From Carnimonas bestiolae (GTDB lineage: Bacteria; Pseudomonadota; Gammaproteobacteria; Pseudomonadales; Halomonadaceae), in the NCBI RefSeq assembly GCF_051251125.1, contig NZ_JBPCZL010000005.1: DNA of 64,000 nt. One strand, 5' to 3'. Under the pieces are notes generated by a model. That model was not told where the DNA came from. It saw only the letters and a list, made by a program, of their open reading frames with translations, and ran no database searches. The position numbers and the translations under genes were made by a program. Below, piece after piece: positions 51,103 through 58,851 of the stretch. Position 1 is the first letter of the stretch. Every line of letters begins with the position of its first letter.

Positions 51103-51157
51103 ATATCGCCAGTGCAAAAACAAAAACCGCCGATAGCGCTTAGGCTATTCGGCGGTT
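51103..51157. repeat. 55-bp direct repeat, left copy; also amidohydrolase terminator
   Basis: This segment matches 56279-56333 at 53 of 55 positions. It forms a hairpin whose arms are AACCGCCGATAGC and GCTATTCGGCGGTT with one bulge; read on the minus strand it ends in TTTTTGTTTTTG, a terminator for the amidohydrolase gene 45 bases upstream. The two differences from the right copy keep one base pair of the stem (A-T here, G-C there). Confidence 0.9.
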
Positions 51158-51201
51158 CGAGTATCGACAGTAATGCGGGTAATGCGCGCTGCCTTGCGGC
51201 G

Positions 51202-52446
51202 CTATTTTTCTACATCGTTGGCTTTGGCGAGCGCGGCTCCGAGCAAAACGTTAGCACCTGCCTCCGCCCAGTTCGGGTAGATTTGTTCGGCCTCATTGTG
51301 GCTAATACCATCAACGCAAGGAATAAAGATCATAGCGGTGGGCGTCACTCGACTCAGATAGCACGCATCGTGCCCAGCGCCAGAAACCATTCTCTTGTAG
51401 CTGTACTGGTACTGCTTGGCCGTTTGCTCCACCAGATCGACCATCCGTGAATCGAAGCTGATCGGCGCGTAGTCGATAATCCTCTCGACGCTGTGCTCCA
51501 ATTTCGTGTCGTCGGCGATTTGCTGAATCTCTTTCAGCAATGCTTCTTCCATGATATCGAGCGTATTGTTCTCTACGTGTCTGAACTCGACACTAAAGAC
51601 GGCACCTCCGGCCACCACGTTGGGCGAATTGGGACTGAGCGATACATAGCCGACCGTCGCTCTTGCCGCTTCGCCCTGCGCGATGCCAATACGGCGTACT
51701 GCTTCGATTGAGCGGGCCAGACCGAGCGCGGCATCGGCACGATAGTCGAGCGGTGTGGTGCCAGCGTGAGCACTTTGTCCAGTCAACTGAATTTCGTAAC
51801 GGCGCTGCCCCTGAGCACCGGTAACGACGCCAATATCAATGGCTTCCTTCTCCAGCACGGGGCCTTGTTCTATGTGCACTTCCAGAGCGGCATGGATGGA
51901 GGTCGCCGCTATATGGTCGGTGCCAGCGTAGCCGATGTCGGATAGTGCATCCCCAAGCCGAATGCCTTCCTTGTCGGTGAGCGATAGCCCGAAATCCAGT
52001 GAGAATACGCCGGTAAACACCCCTGAGCCCAGCATCGGCGGCTGGAAGCGCGCGCCTTCTTCGTTGGTCCAACTGACGACTTCAATGGAGCGCTCGGTGT
52101 CGAGCTGAGCATCGTTGAGTGCCCGCACCACTTCCAATGCAGCCAGCACACCATAAACGCCATCGTAGTTTCCGCCTGCGGGCTGTGTGTCTAGGTGCGA
52201 TCCAATTACCACGGGAGGTAGGTCGGGGCGACGTCCTTCGCGGCGCGCGAAGATATTGCCGAAAGGGTCAATGCGGATAGTGCAGCCTGCTTCTTTTGCC
52301 CAGCCGACAAAAAGGTCTCGGGCCTCGCCATCGAGCTTTGTCAGCGTTAATCGCGTAACACCTCCGGCAGGCGTTGCGCCGATGTCTGACATGCTGCGTA
52401 GTGATTGCCAAAGACGCTCAGCGTTGGCGCGTGGTGATTGACTCAT
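51202..52446 (-). CDS. M20-family N-carbamoyl-L-amino acid / allantoate amidohydrolase
   Basis: A 414-residue metal-dependent amidase. The start ATG at 52446 has AAGGAAAT upstream; the frame extends 19 codons further without features. Metal-ligand motifs are SHLDTQPAGGNYDGVYGV, SWTNEEGARF, HIEQGPVLE and SGAGHDACYL, as in HyuC, AllC and AmaB. Family members remove the carbamoyl group from N-carbamoyl amino acids or hydrolyse allantoate. With the ATC-hydrolase family gene upstream, N-carbamoyl-L-cysteine is a plausible substrate (as in the Pseudomonas ATC to cysteine pathway). It is the last gene on this strand, after the permease. Confidence 0.9.
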   Translation of the reverse strand: MSQSPRANAERLWQSLRSMSDIGATPAGGVTRLTLTKLDGEARDLFVGWAKEAGCTIRIDPFGNIFARREGRRPDLPPVVIGSHLDTQPAGGNYDGVYGVLAALEVVRALNDAQLDTERSIEVVSWTNEEGARFQPPMLGSGVFTGVFSLDFGLSLTDKEGIRLGDALSDIGYAGTDHIAATSIHAALEVHIEQGPVLEKEAIDIGVVTGAQGQRRYEIQLTGQSAHAGTTPLDYRADAALGLARSIEAVRRIGIAQGEAARATVGYVSLSPNSPNVVAGGAVFSVEFRHVENNTLDIMEEALLKEIQQIADDTKLEHSVERIIDYAPISFDSRMVDLVEQTAKQYQYSYKRMVSGAGHDACYLSRVTPTAMIFIPCVDGISHNEAEQIYPNWAEAGANVLLGAALAKANDVEK

Positions 52447-52573
52447 CGATATTTCCTTCTGGCTCGTCGTGTTGGCGAGCGAATGTCTTGAATATTTCGC
52501 CATGTCGCCGCTGATTGCACGGCGTCTTCGTTACGACGCGCTGGCCTTAAGCAGAGGCAAACTACCGCGCGCT

Positions 52574-53833
52574 TCAGCGAGAGGAAGAGGCGAGTGAACG
52601 CCCGGCGGTAACGAATTTGCTTAGCAGGGCGTACACCACAAACGAGCTAACAATGCCGACGATGGGAGCAATCCAGGGCGAGAGGAAGGCCGCCAGGGCA
52701 CCCAATGCATAGGCAGCGAGCCCGGCATAATTGAAAGCGGGTAATTTGGCATCTTCCAGCAGTGGGTAGCGCCCTTTATGCGTTAGCCAATAATCCGCGA
52801 AGATGGTTCCTGCGATAGGAGGAATAAGGGTGCCAAGTATTTGCAAGAAGGGCACCAGATATTCATTGGCACCAATCAGTGCCAGCACGATACCAATAAT
52901 AGAACTTGCCAAGGTCATTAGTCGGCGGTGGCGAGTGCGGAAGAAATTACACATCGCAGTAGAGGCATTGAAGATAATAGGCCCCTGAATGGTAAACATA
53001 TTCAGGAATAACAGCAGAATAGCCAGAAAGGAAAAGCCTTGAATGGTCAATATTTTAACGATATCGCTCTGTTGATAAATGGTGGCGGACCAGGCCCCCG
53101 CAAGAATCATTAAACCGTTAAAGACAACAAAACTGATCAGACATGTCCAAACCGCAGATTTGGCACTTTTGGCTCGACGTGTCCAATTGGTGACCTGTGT
53201 ACCGACACTGACTGAGCTCGAAAATACTGCGGTAATGGCCGTGGCAATGCTCATGTGCGCGGTAGGGGCTATCTGGGTAATAGGCTGCCAACCCCCCGCG
53301 TGTGAGGTGGCGACTACAATCGACATCAGCAGAATTAGTAGCATGATGGGAATGAACAGTCTGCCGAGCAGATCCAACCCCTTGGTGCCGACCATGGCCG
53401 AGATGCAGAAACAGAGGCCGAACAGCACTATAAGATAGGGCATGAAGGTGGTAGGTAGCGAGAAAATGCTGATGATGGAAGAGGAGATGGTCGCAACGCC
53501 CCAACCGTACCAGCCAATCTCTGCAAATCCCAACACAAAATCAGAAAGTCGGCTGCCTACGTTACCGAAGCAAAAGCGCGCCATAAGAATGGTGTTGAGG
53601 CCGCTTTTCGCGCCGATAGCGCCAAGGCAGGCAACATAGATGGCAAGTAGGATACTGCCCGCAAGAATAATCCACAGCGTTTCTTTGATATCAAAGGCAA
53701 CGCCAATATCACCACCGGCAAAGGTAATGCCAATAAAGAACGTTACGCTGCTGATAACACTCAATATGGATAAGAAGCTTCGTCGGTGTGCTTGAGGCGT
53801 TTCGCTTAGGGGATGTTCTACATCATTATTCAT
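52574..53833 (-). CDS. NCS1-family permease (cytosine/hydantoin-type transporter)
   Basis: A 419-residue transporter with about 12 hydrophobic helices. It matches CodB-type NCS1 members by SVTFFIGITFAGGDIGVAF, GFAEIGWYGWGVA, VGTQVTNWTRRAKSAKSAV and the GTLIPPIAGTIFADYWLTHK loop. Substrates in the family are cytosine, allantoin, hydantoins and similar small heterocycles. Its position between an ATC-hydrolase-like gene and a carbamoyl-amino-acid amidohydrolase suggests it imports their starting compound. A terminator-like hairpin lies just upstream of it. Confidence 0.92.
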   Translation of the reverse strand: MNNDVEHPLSETPQAHRRSFLSILSVISSVTFFIGITFAGGDIGVAFDIKETLWIILAGSILLAIYVACLGAIGAKSGLNTILMARFCFGNVGSRLSDFVLGFAEIGWYGWGVATISSSIISIFSLPTTFMPYLIVLFGLCFCISAMVGTKGLDLLGRLFIPIMLLILLMSIVVATSHAGGWQPITQIAPTAHMSIATAITAVFSSSVSVGTQVTNWTRRAKSAKSAVWTCLISFVVFNGLMILAGAWSATIYQQSDIVKILTIQGFSFLAILLLFLNMFTIQGPIIFNASTAMCNFFRTRHRRLMTLASSIIGIVLALIGANEYLVPFLQILGTLIPPIAGTIFADYWLTHKGRYPLLEDAKLPAFNYAGLAAYALGALAAFLSPWIAPIVGIVSSFVVYALLSKFVTAGRSLASSSR

Positions 53834-53860
53834 GCGATGCCTTTCAATCCTGTGTAATGG

Positions 53861-53887
53861 AAAAAGCCGAACAGCATTCGGCTTTTT
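53861..53887. terminator. Hairpin terminator between ATC-hydrolase and permease genes
   Basis: AAAAAGCCGAA and TTCGGCTTTTT form a perfect 11-bp stem with a 5-base loop and a T-run on either strand. It lies between two genes of the same strand, 66 bases after the ATC-hydrolase stop and 27 bases before the permease start, so it can end or attenuate read-through into the permease. Confidence 0.88.
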
Positions 53888-53952
53888 ATTATTAGCTAAT
53901 GCCCTGAACCGCCACTTTCTTTCTTATATACAGGTATAGTATTCGCGAATCG

Positions 53953-54462
53953 CTATGATTCAACGTCGGCATCTTCCGTAGCGCTTTTTTTCTTTGCCGT
54001 ATAGCGGAAATCGCAGTGGCTATAGCCCTGCATAATGGTTTGAGTGCGATCAAGCCTGACATCGGGGTCGTAGCCCTCGATAAATTTGGCGTCACGGTTG
54101 CAGGAAAGTAGAAAACCGATCTCGCCCAGGCCCATTTCGTGGTACATCTCTGCGTACTTGCACCTATGCACGTCATAGTCGTAGTGCTCGGCATCGCTGG
54201 CTATGATGTTGGTATCAAGCGCGTCGTCCTTCTCCCACAGCACCTGTAAATCCACGAAGCCCTTGAGAGAAGGGCCTTCAGGCTCTTTTTCAGCGAAGTG
54301 CTTGCCGGCATCAATGGCTGAATTTATAACGGCTTCTTCGATCACGCGCTGCGCTTTTTCGGTGCCATAGTCGCGCACCAGAATTTCATAGATGGGTTTT
54401 ATGATCTCGGCTTCGATTCGTCTTCTTTCCAAAATTCCCAGCTCGCCGTCAGTTGCGCTCAT
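53953..54462 (-). CDS. ATC-hydrolase family protein (L-2-amino-thiazoline-4-carboxylate hydrolase)
   Basis: A 169-residue protein. The C-terminal half has the family pattern: DVHRCKYAEMYHEMGLGEIG, LLSCNRD, a GYDP segment, LDRTQTIMQGYSHCDFRYT, with three conserved Cys and a final CDF. Named members open the thiazoline ring of ATC to N-carbamoyl-cysteine. The neighbours, an NCS1 permease and an M20 carbamoyl amidohydrolase, fit the next and outer steps. The family is broad and other members may hydrolyse different amidines. The acidic tail (ATEDADVES) is not conserved. It has its own hairpin before the permease. Confidence 0.82.
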   Translation of the reverse strand: MSATDGELGILERRRIEAEIIKPIYEILVRDYGTEKAQRVIEEAVINSAIDAGKHFAEKEPEGPSLKGFVDLQVLWEKDDALDTNIIASDAEHYDYDVHRCKYAEMYHEMGLGEIGFLLSCNRDAKFIEGYDPDVRLDRTQTIMQGYSHCDFRYTAKKKSATEDADVES

Positions 54463-54988
54463 CAGTCGTTACTCTAGTCTCGAATAGAAAATAGCGGGCG
54501 ACGCCAATCGCCCATCACGGTTTGGTTTCGTTGGTATCAGCATGTCTCATGGAACGGAAATTCCATTTCGTGTGCTGAACGTATATGTGTGATGAATAAA
54601 AAGGAGATGTTGCGCCTATCCCGCAGCCGAGTCAGCGAAGAGGTTGCAAATGAATACATCTGCTTCTTAGGTGACGGCTACTCCGAAGAAAATACGAAAG
54701 GATGAATCCTTTTACGAAACGCTGGTAACTCGCTCTTTTGTTAGTGGTTAACAATCATCACTAATACGATGTTTTATTGCTCGAGTTTGATGGAAAAAAG
54801 ACCCGGCTCGCAAGCAGAATTTTCATCGCAATTAACTTCCCGGTGTCATGTTTAAACTAAATCGGATCGATATATAATGGCTATTAATAGGCAGTGCTAA
54901 GAAGAATGGTGCTCGCTGACACACCGTGGCCATTCGAGCATTCACACTGACGTGCTGGGCTGTTGACCAGTGCTGAGCTTGTCGAAAC
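54463..54988. other. AT-rich intergenic region
   Basis: This 526-base gap is AT-rich. It holds a GGGCGA...TCGCCC dyad near 54496-54513 and the promoter region of the ATC-hydrolase gene. I see no gene in it. Confidence 0.5.
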
Positions 54989-55381
54989 CTATCTGCGGCT
55001 TGCCTGGTAGGTTGTCAGATCGGCATTGGCCTTGGTGGCAATGCCGATTGGCGTGAAATGGCGAATCAGTATTCTGGCTGGTTTCAGCAGGCTTTTATCA
55101 GTCGTCTGAAATTCCCGGTTGCTGTTGGATGCCATATGTAGACTTGCCGTGATGTCGTTTATATCTTCGGCGATGCTGGTCAGGCTGCCGATGGTAAAAG
55201 CACTGGCCCACGTGTCGGTTGCAATCAGTGCTGCAGATTTTGCCCTGACCTGCTGATTATCGAGTTCGCTGAACTCGTTTGTCTGGGTCTGTATGTCCTG
55301 AGTAGTGCGCCGCACCTCCCGCCTGTAGATCGGGGAATCAGTACCAAGTCGAACGCTCGCATTACGCAAACGAGTGGCCAC
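54989..55381 (-). CDS. Hypothetical protein, unknown
   Basis: A 130-residue frame with a GTG start at 55381 and no clear ribosome-binding site. The translation is polar and mostly helical (REVRRTTQDIQTQTNEFSEL, TSIAEDINDITASLHMASNS), with no signal peptide, membrane helix or motif I recognise. It starts 17 bases downstream of the terminator that follows the small membrane-protein gene. It could be a real small accessory gene or the remnant of a longer one. Confidence 0.35.
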   Translation of the reverse strand: MATRLRNASVRLGTDSPIYRREVRRTTQDIQTQTNEFSELDNQQVRAKSAALIATDTWASAFTIGSLTSIAEDINDITASLHMASNSNREFQTTDKSLLKPARILIRHFTPIGIATKANADLTTYQASRR

Positions 55382-55397
55382 TCATTTATTCATGCGT

Positions 55398-55419
55398 AAA
55401 AAAGCCGCCCGTAGGCGGC
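55398..55419 (-). terminator. Terminator after the small membrane-protein gene
   Basis: On the minus strand GCCGCC and GGCGGC form a 6-bp GC stem with a 4-base loop followed by six Ts. It lies 24 bases after the stop at 55443. Confidence 0.9.
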
Positions 55420-55442
55420 GTATTGAAGCTTTTCGCGCGTTA

Positions 55443-55760
55443 TTAGTTGCTGGACGTAGAGCGGTTATTATCTTTTGCTAATTCAAGTGTATAGCATGAG
55501 TTAACGTATATACTATTTAGCATGCTAACTGCTCCCGCCATTATAAGAGCGGGTAGTGTAAGGAAAGATGCGAACAGCCATGGATAAAAATTCGAGGTGT
55601 CAGTAAGGTTTTCCTCACTTCCAGTAATCGCAATGTCCCATATGACTATGCCTGCTGGAATTAGAGACACAGCGAAAAACAACCAGCTAATGATAACCAT
55701 GATGAGCCACTTATGCTTGTTCGGTACTTTACCAATGCTATCCATGCAATCCTCTCGCAT
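55443..55760 (-). CDS. Hypothetical two-helix membrane protein
   Basis: A 105-residue protein (100 residues if the second ATG, MDSIGKV at 55745, is the start). Two hydrophobic helices are clear: WLIMVIISWLFFAVSLIPAG (about 19-38) and WLFASFLTLPALIMAGAVSM (about 62-81), with a polar loop between. No family recognised. It is AT-rich compared with its surroundings, has its own terminator and lies within the block bounded by the 55-bp repeats, all of which suggests acquired DNA. Confidence 0.65.
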   Translation of the reverse strand: MREDCMDSIGKVPNKHKWLIMVIISWLFFAVSLIPAGIVIWDIAITGSEENLTDTSNFYPWLFASFLTLPALIMAGAVSMLNSIYVNSCYTLELAKDNNRSTSSN

Positions 55761-56278
55761 ACTTCTAGTGAATGGTGCGAAGCTTATAGCATGGATTTAG
55801 CCTTTAGTGGCAACTGTTATTTGATTTTCGAGGTAGTTTTTACTCATCACCGCGTTCTTGATAGTGCCACCCCACGCAAATAATCACTAAGCGTGGTAAT
55901 TAGCCATCTAATTAATGCTCTTTGGACTCGTTATTTCAGTAGTTGTTATTGACTCAGGTATGGCGCCTTTATCGGTATCTGTGCGGCACCCAATTTATTG
56001 GCGGTACTGTCGGGACGAAGTGTTCACTGGCGTAATGTTCGCACCTGCATATTTGATACGCAGAGGGCGGTTTGCTTCATCAACAACATGCGGCAATTAA
56101 AGTAGTGGGCTTGCTGATTTCATCAATACGGTCAGTGCCACACGTTAGCGAGTTGGATGGTGATAAGCGGTAAACAAAGTGTGCGATTCGCTCTAACATG
56201 GCGGTGACGAAACAATGCGGCGCTATGCGTATCTACATTCCGAAGCGTTAAGCGAAGCAGTCGATGTGCACACAGTGA
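55761..56278. other. Intergenic region, no convincing gene
   Basis: This 518-base gap lies between the small membrane-protein gene and the right repeat copy. A 61-codon plus-strand frame (55915-56100) begins with a hydrophobic stretch but has no ribosome-binding site or recognisable family. I see nothing else. Confidence 0.45.
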
Positions 56279-56333
56279 ATATCGCCAGTGCAAAAACAAA
56301 AACCGCCGGTAGCGCTTAGGCTACTCGGCGGTT
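56279..56333 (-). repeat. 55-bp direct repeat, right copy; tRNA-Pro terminator
   Basis: Matches 51103-51157 at 53 of 55 positions. On the minus strand, directly downstream of the tRNA, AACCGCCGAGTAGC and GCTACCGGCGGTT pair with one bulge and are followed by TTTTTGTTTTTG: a rho-independent terminator for the tRNA transcript. Confidence 0.9.
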
Positions 56334-56343
56334 TTGAAATTCT

Positions 56344-56420
56344 TGGTCGGAGTGACAGGATTCGAACCTACGACCTCTGCCTCCCGAAGGCAGCGCTCTA
56401 CCAAGCTGAGCTACACTCCG
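56344..56420 (-). tRNA. tRNA-Pro (anticodon CGG)
   Basis: A 77-nt cloverleaf on the minus strand: acceptor CGGAGTG / CACTCCG, D-arm GCTC...GAGC, anticodon arm CTGCC-TTCGGGA-GGCAG with anticodon CGG, T-arm with TTCGAAT, discriminator A and encoded CCA. It reads proline CCG codons. It lies beside ispB, as in other gammaproteobacteria, with its terminator in the right repeat copy. Confidence 0.97.
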
Positions 56421-56509
56421 ATGTTCGCGTAGCGCGCTGGGCGCTGCGGAAGTGGGGCGCATTATAAGTCTTCACGGTGCTTTTGCAAGCCCCTACTGTT
56501 GCTGAGGCC

Positions 56510-57487
56510 TTATGCGGTGCGCTTGACAGCTTGCTCTGCCAGTAGGGCGAGAGCGTCGCGAAACTCGCTCGACGGCAGCAGTTCGAGGCAGGCACGGGCG
56601 CGGTCGCGCATCTCCAGCGCCTTGTCACGGGTGTATTCGAGTGCGCCAGTGCGATTAATGATGTCCTGGACGCGCTCCAAGTGCTCCAGTCCACCTTCCT
56701 GCTCGATTACTTGGCGGATCAGCGCAGCGTCTTCTTCATTCGCTACTTTCATTGCCTGAATCAAGGGTAGGGTAGGTTTGCCTTCGGCAAGATCGTCGCC
56801 GACATTTTTGCCCATCGCTTCGGCGTCGCCCTGATAGTCGAGCAAGTCATCGACCAATTGAAAGGCGAGCCCAAGATAGCGGCCATACAGCTGAAGCGCT
56901 TCGATCTGCTCAGCGCTGCCATCGGTGAGCATGGCGCCGGTATGCGATGCCGCTTCGAACAGCATCGCAGTTTTGCCCTGAATGGTGCGGAAGTAGTCGT
57001 CTTCGTTGATATCGGCGTTGCCGATGTTGGTCAATTGCAGCACTTCGCCTTCGGCAATCGTTGCAGTGGCGGCCGAAAGCACGCGCATGATCTCCATTGA
57101 GCCAACATCGACCATCATCTGGAACGAGCGCGAGTAGAGAAAGTCGCCCACTAGCACCGACGGCGCGTTGCCCCATTCGTCGTTAGCGGTTGCCTTGCCA
57201 CGGCGCATATGCGATTCGTCTACTACGTCGTCGTGCAGCAGCGTAGAGGTATGCATGAACTCAATCAGGGCGGCCAGTAGCTGGTGCTTGTCGCCCTGAT
57301 AACCCAGTGCGCGCGCCGCCAGCAGGACCAGCAGTGGACGCACTCGCTTGCCGCCGCTTTCGACAATGTAGTGGCCGATGGTTTCGACCAGCGGTACATC
57401 GGAGGCGAGACGTTCGGTAATGGTGCGGTTTACCGCGGCAAAGTCTTCCGCTACGGGGGCGTGGGTCTTGGAGGCGCTGAGTGACAT
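56510..57487 (-). CDS. ispB: Octaprenyl diphosphate synthase
   Basis: A 325-residue trans-prenyltransferase that builds the side chain of ubiquinone from IPP and FPP. The first Asp-rich motif is LLHDDVVDESHMRRG, the second QLVDDLLDYQGD, and the N-terminal GGKRVRPLLVLLAARALG loop binds IPP. I choose the ATG at 57487 (MSLSASKTHAPVAEDF) as start; 14 upstream codons are open. It is divergent from rplU, the conserved order in this group. Confidence 0.96.
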   Translation of the reverse strand: MSLSASKTHAPVAEDFAAVNRTITERLASDVPLVETIGHYIVESGGKRVRPLLVLLAARALGYQGDKHQLLAALIEFMHTSTLLHDDVVDESHMRRGKATANDEWGNAPSVLVGDFLYSRSFQMMVDVGSMEIMRVLSAATATIAEGEVLQLTNIGNADINEDDYFRTIQGKTAMLFEAASHTGAMLTDGSAEQIEALQLYGRYLGLAFQLVDDLLDYQGDAEAMGKNVGDDLAEGKPTLPLIQAMKVANEEDAALIRQVIEQEGGLEHLERVQDIINRTGALEYTRDKALEMRDRARACLELLPSSEFRDALALLAEQAVKRTA

Positions 57488-57977
57488 GTTAGGCGAGTCT
57501 TCGTTGAATGCTGGCAGTCGTTGCGCCAAGCGCGCAGTCAGCGATGGCGAGCGTATCAGTGGATTGAACGTGTCGGATAGGGCCGACCTGCCGCCTCATT
57601 ATCCAAGGCAGCCGTGCTGATAATGCCATCGCGGCGCATGAACTTAAAGCTGGTGGGACTGATGGCGCCATTTATCGACGGCTATGGATGGCGGTAAATA
57701 GCGCTTGCGGCGTCCTTGTTTGGCAGCGAAGCCCTTGCGCTGCGCGGTCGAGTATATGCAGGGCTGCGCGGTTCGAAGCGGCGCTGGCCGCTCTGTTTTA
57801 CCCGCGCGATGGGCGTGTTGTAGCGAACGCTTCAGTGGGATTGTTTTTCTTTAGCGGTATCGTTAAAATAGTGCGCCCTAAAACTCGTCGTGCTCCCTGT
57901 TAGATGGTGCCAAGAGGGGTGCCACTCGACGCAGGTTACCCAAGCAGCGAATCAAGATGAGTCCTCTGGAGAGTCCC
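57488..57977. other. Divergent ispB/rplU regulatory region
   Basis: This 490-base gap holds the promoters of ispB (not fixed) and of rplU-rpmA (57841-57869), with a leader of about 100 bases before rplU. No gene is convincing. Confidence 0.55.
57841..57869 (+). promoter_or_regulatory. Sigma70-type promoter of rplU-rpmA
   Basis: TTGTTT, 17 bases, TAAAAT. The -10 differs from consensus at one position and the -35 keeps TTG. Transcription would start near 57876, about 100 bases before rplU. Confidence 0.65.
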
Positions 57978-58289
57978 ATGACCTATGCAGTAATCAAAAG
58001 CGGTGGTAAGCAGTACCGCGTAGAAGAAGGCCAGAGCATTAAGCTTGAAAAGCTTGAAGTTGCTACTGGTGAAAGCATCGATTTCGATCAGGTGCTGCTG
58101 GTTGGCGGCGATGAAGTTAAAATCGGCGCGCCGCTGGTAGAAGGTGCCAAGGTAACCGCAGAAGTGGTTTCCCATGGTCGCGGCAAAAAAGTGAACATCA
58201 TCAAGTTCCGTCGCCGTAAGCACCACATGAAGCGTCAGGGCCACCGTCAGTGGTTCACTGAAGTCAAAATCACCGGAATCACCGCGTAA
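57978..58289 (+). CDS. rplU: 50S ribosomal protein L21
   Basis: 103 residues, MTYAVIKSGGKQYRVEEGQ at the N-terminus and KIIKF-type RNA-binding end (VNIIKFRRRKHHMKRQGHRQ, FTEVKI). The start ATG at 57978 has GGAGAG upstream; seven upstream codons are open but unlike L21. It binds 23S rRNA with L20 and forms an operon with rpmA 32 bases downstream. Confidence 0.99.
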   Translation: MTYAVIKSGGKQYRVEEGQSIKLEKLEVATGESIDFDQVLLVGGDEVKIGAPLVEGAKVTAEVVSHGRGKKVNIIKFRRRKHHMKRQGHRQWFTEVKITGITA

Positions 58290-58321
58290 GCGCGTTTTTC
58301 CCCAGCTACGAGGATTTAGCA

Positions 58322-58579
58322 ATGGCTCATAAAAAGGCAGCGGGTAGTTCGCGTAACGGACGCGATTCCCAGTCCAAACGCCTCGGCGTGAAACTCTTCG
58401 GTGGCCAGGCAGCGATCGCGGGCAACATCATCGTTCGTCAGCGCGGCACCAAGTTCCACGCGGGTACTGGCGTAGGTGTAGGCAAGGACTACACCCTCTT
58501 CGCACTGACCGACGGTCATGTGAAGTTCGAAACCAAAGGCCCGAAACAGCGCAAATTCGTTAGCGTTGTTCCTGCCTAA
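58322..58579 (+). CDS. rpmA: 50S ribosomal protein L27
   Basis: 85 residues, MAHKKAAGSSRNGRDSQSKR, the standard N-terminus that reaches the peptidyl-transferase centre, then RQRGTKFHAGTGVGVGKDYT. No N-terminal cleavage sequence of the Firmicute type. AGGATT precedes the start. Second gene of rplU-rpmA, ended by a strong terminator. Confidence 0.99.
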   Translation: MAHKKAAGSSRNGRDSQSKRLGVKLFGGQAAIAGNIIVRQRGTKFHAGTGVGVGKDYTLFALTDGHVKFETKGPKQRKFVSVVPA

Positions 58580-58640
58580 GGCATTCTTCGCGTGAAGTAA
58601 CAGCGCGCGAGCAAGTGTCGCATTGACGCGACTTGCCTTT

Positions 58641-58671
58641 AAAAGCCCCGCCCTTGTTGCGGGGCTTTTTT
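58641..58671 (+). terminator. Terminator of rplU-rpmA
   Basis: AAAAGCCCCGC and GCGGGGCTTTT form a perfect 11-bp stem with a 7-base loop followed by Ts, about 60 bases after the rpmA stop. Confidence 0.95.
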
Positions 58672-58851
58672 GTCTGCTTGCAATCATTGCCGAGCAGGCC
58701 AGAATTTATTAATGGCAGCATCGGCTGTCATATTGCTTATCAACGGCAGTAGATACGTTATCTGGATCGCAGCGCCCTGGGCATGCGGTAATCGCTGGGA
58801 AGTGTCTCGTCGTTCACAGGATCAGCCCCGCTGGGTGGGGCAGGAGAAATC

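Larger units (their letters stand above)
50755..51201. other. Intergenic region between porin and amidohydrolase genes
   Basis: This 447-base gap contains the porin operator (50790-50803) near its left end and the left copy of a 55-bp direct repeat (51103-51157) at its right. Between them a TCCTTTTCC / GGAAAGAGG dyad lies near 51008-51028. No gene is seen. Confidence 0.55.

Noticed and set aside
55915..56100. A 61-codon plus-strand frame starting with a hydrophobic stretch
   Set aside because: No ribosome-binding site, no family, and composition no better than chance in this AT-rich gap.
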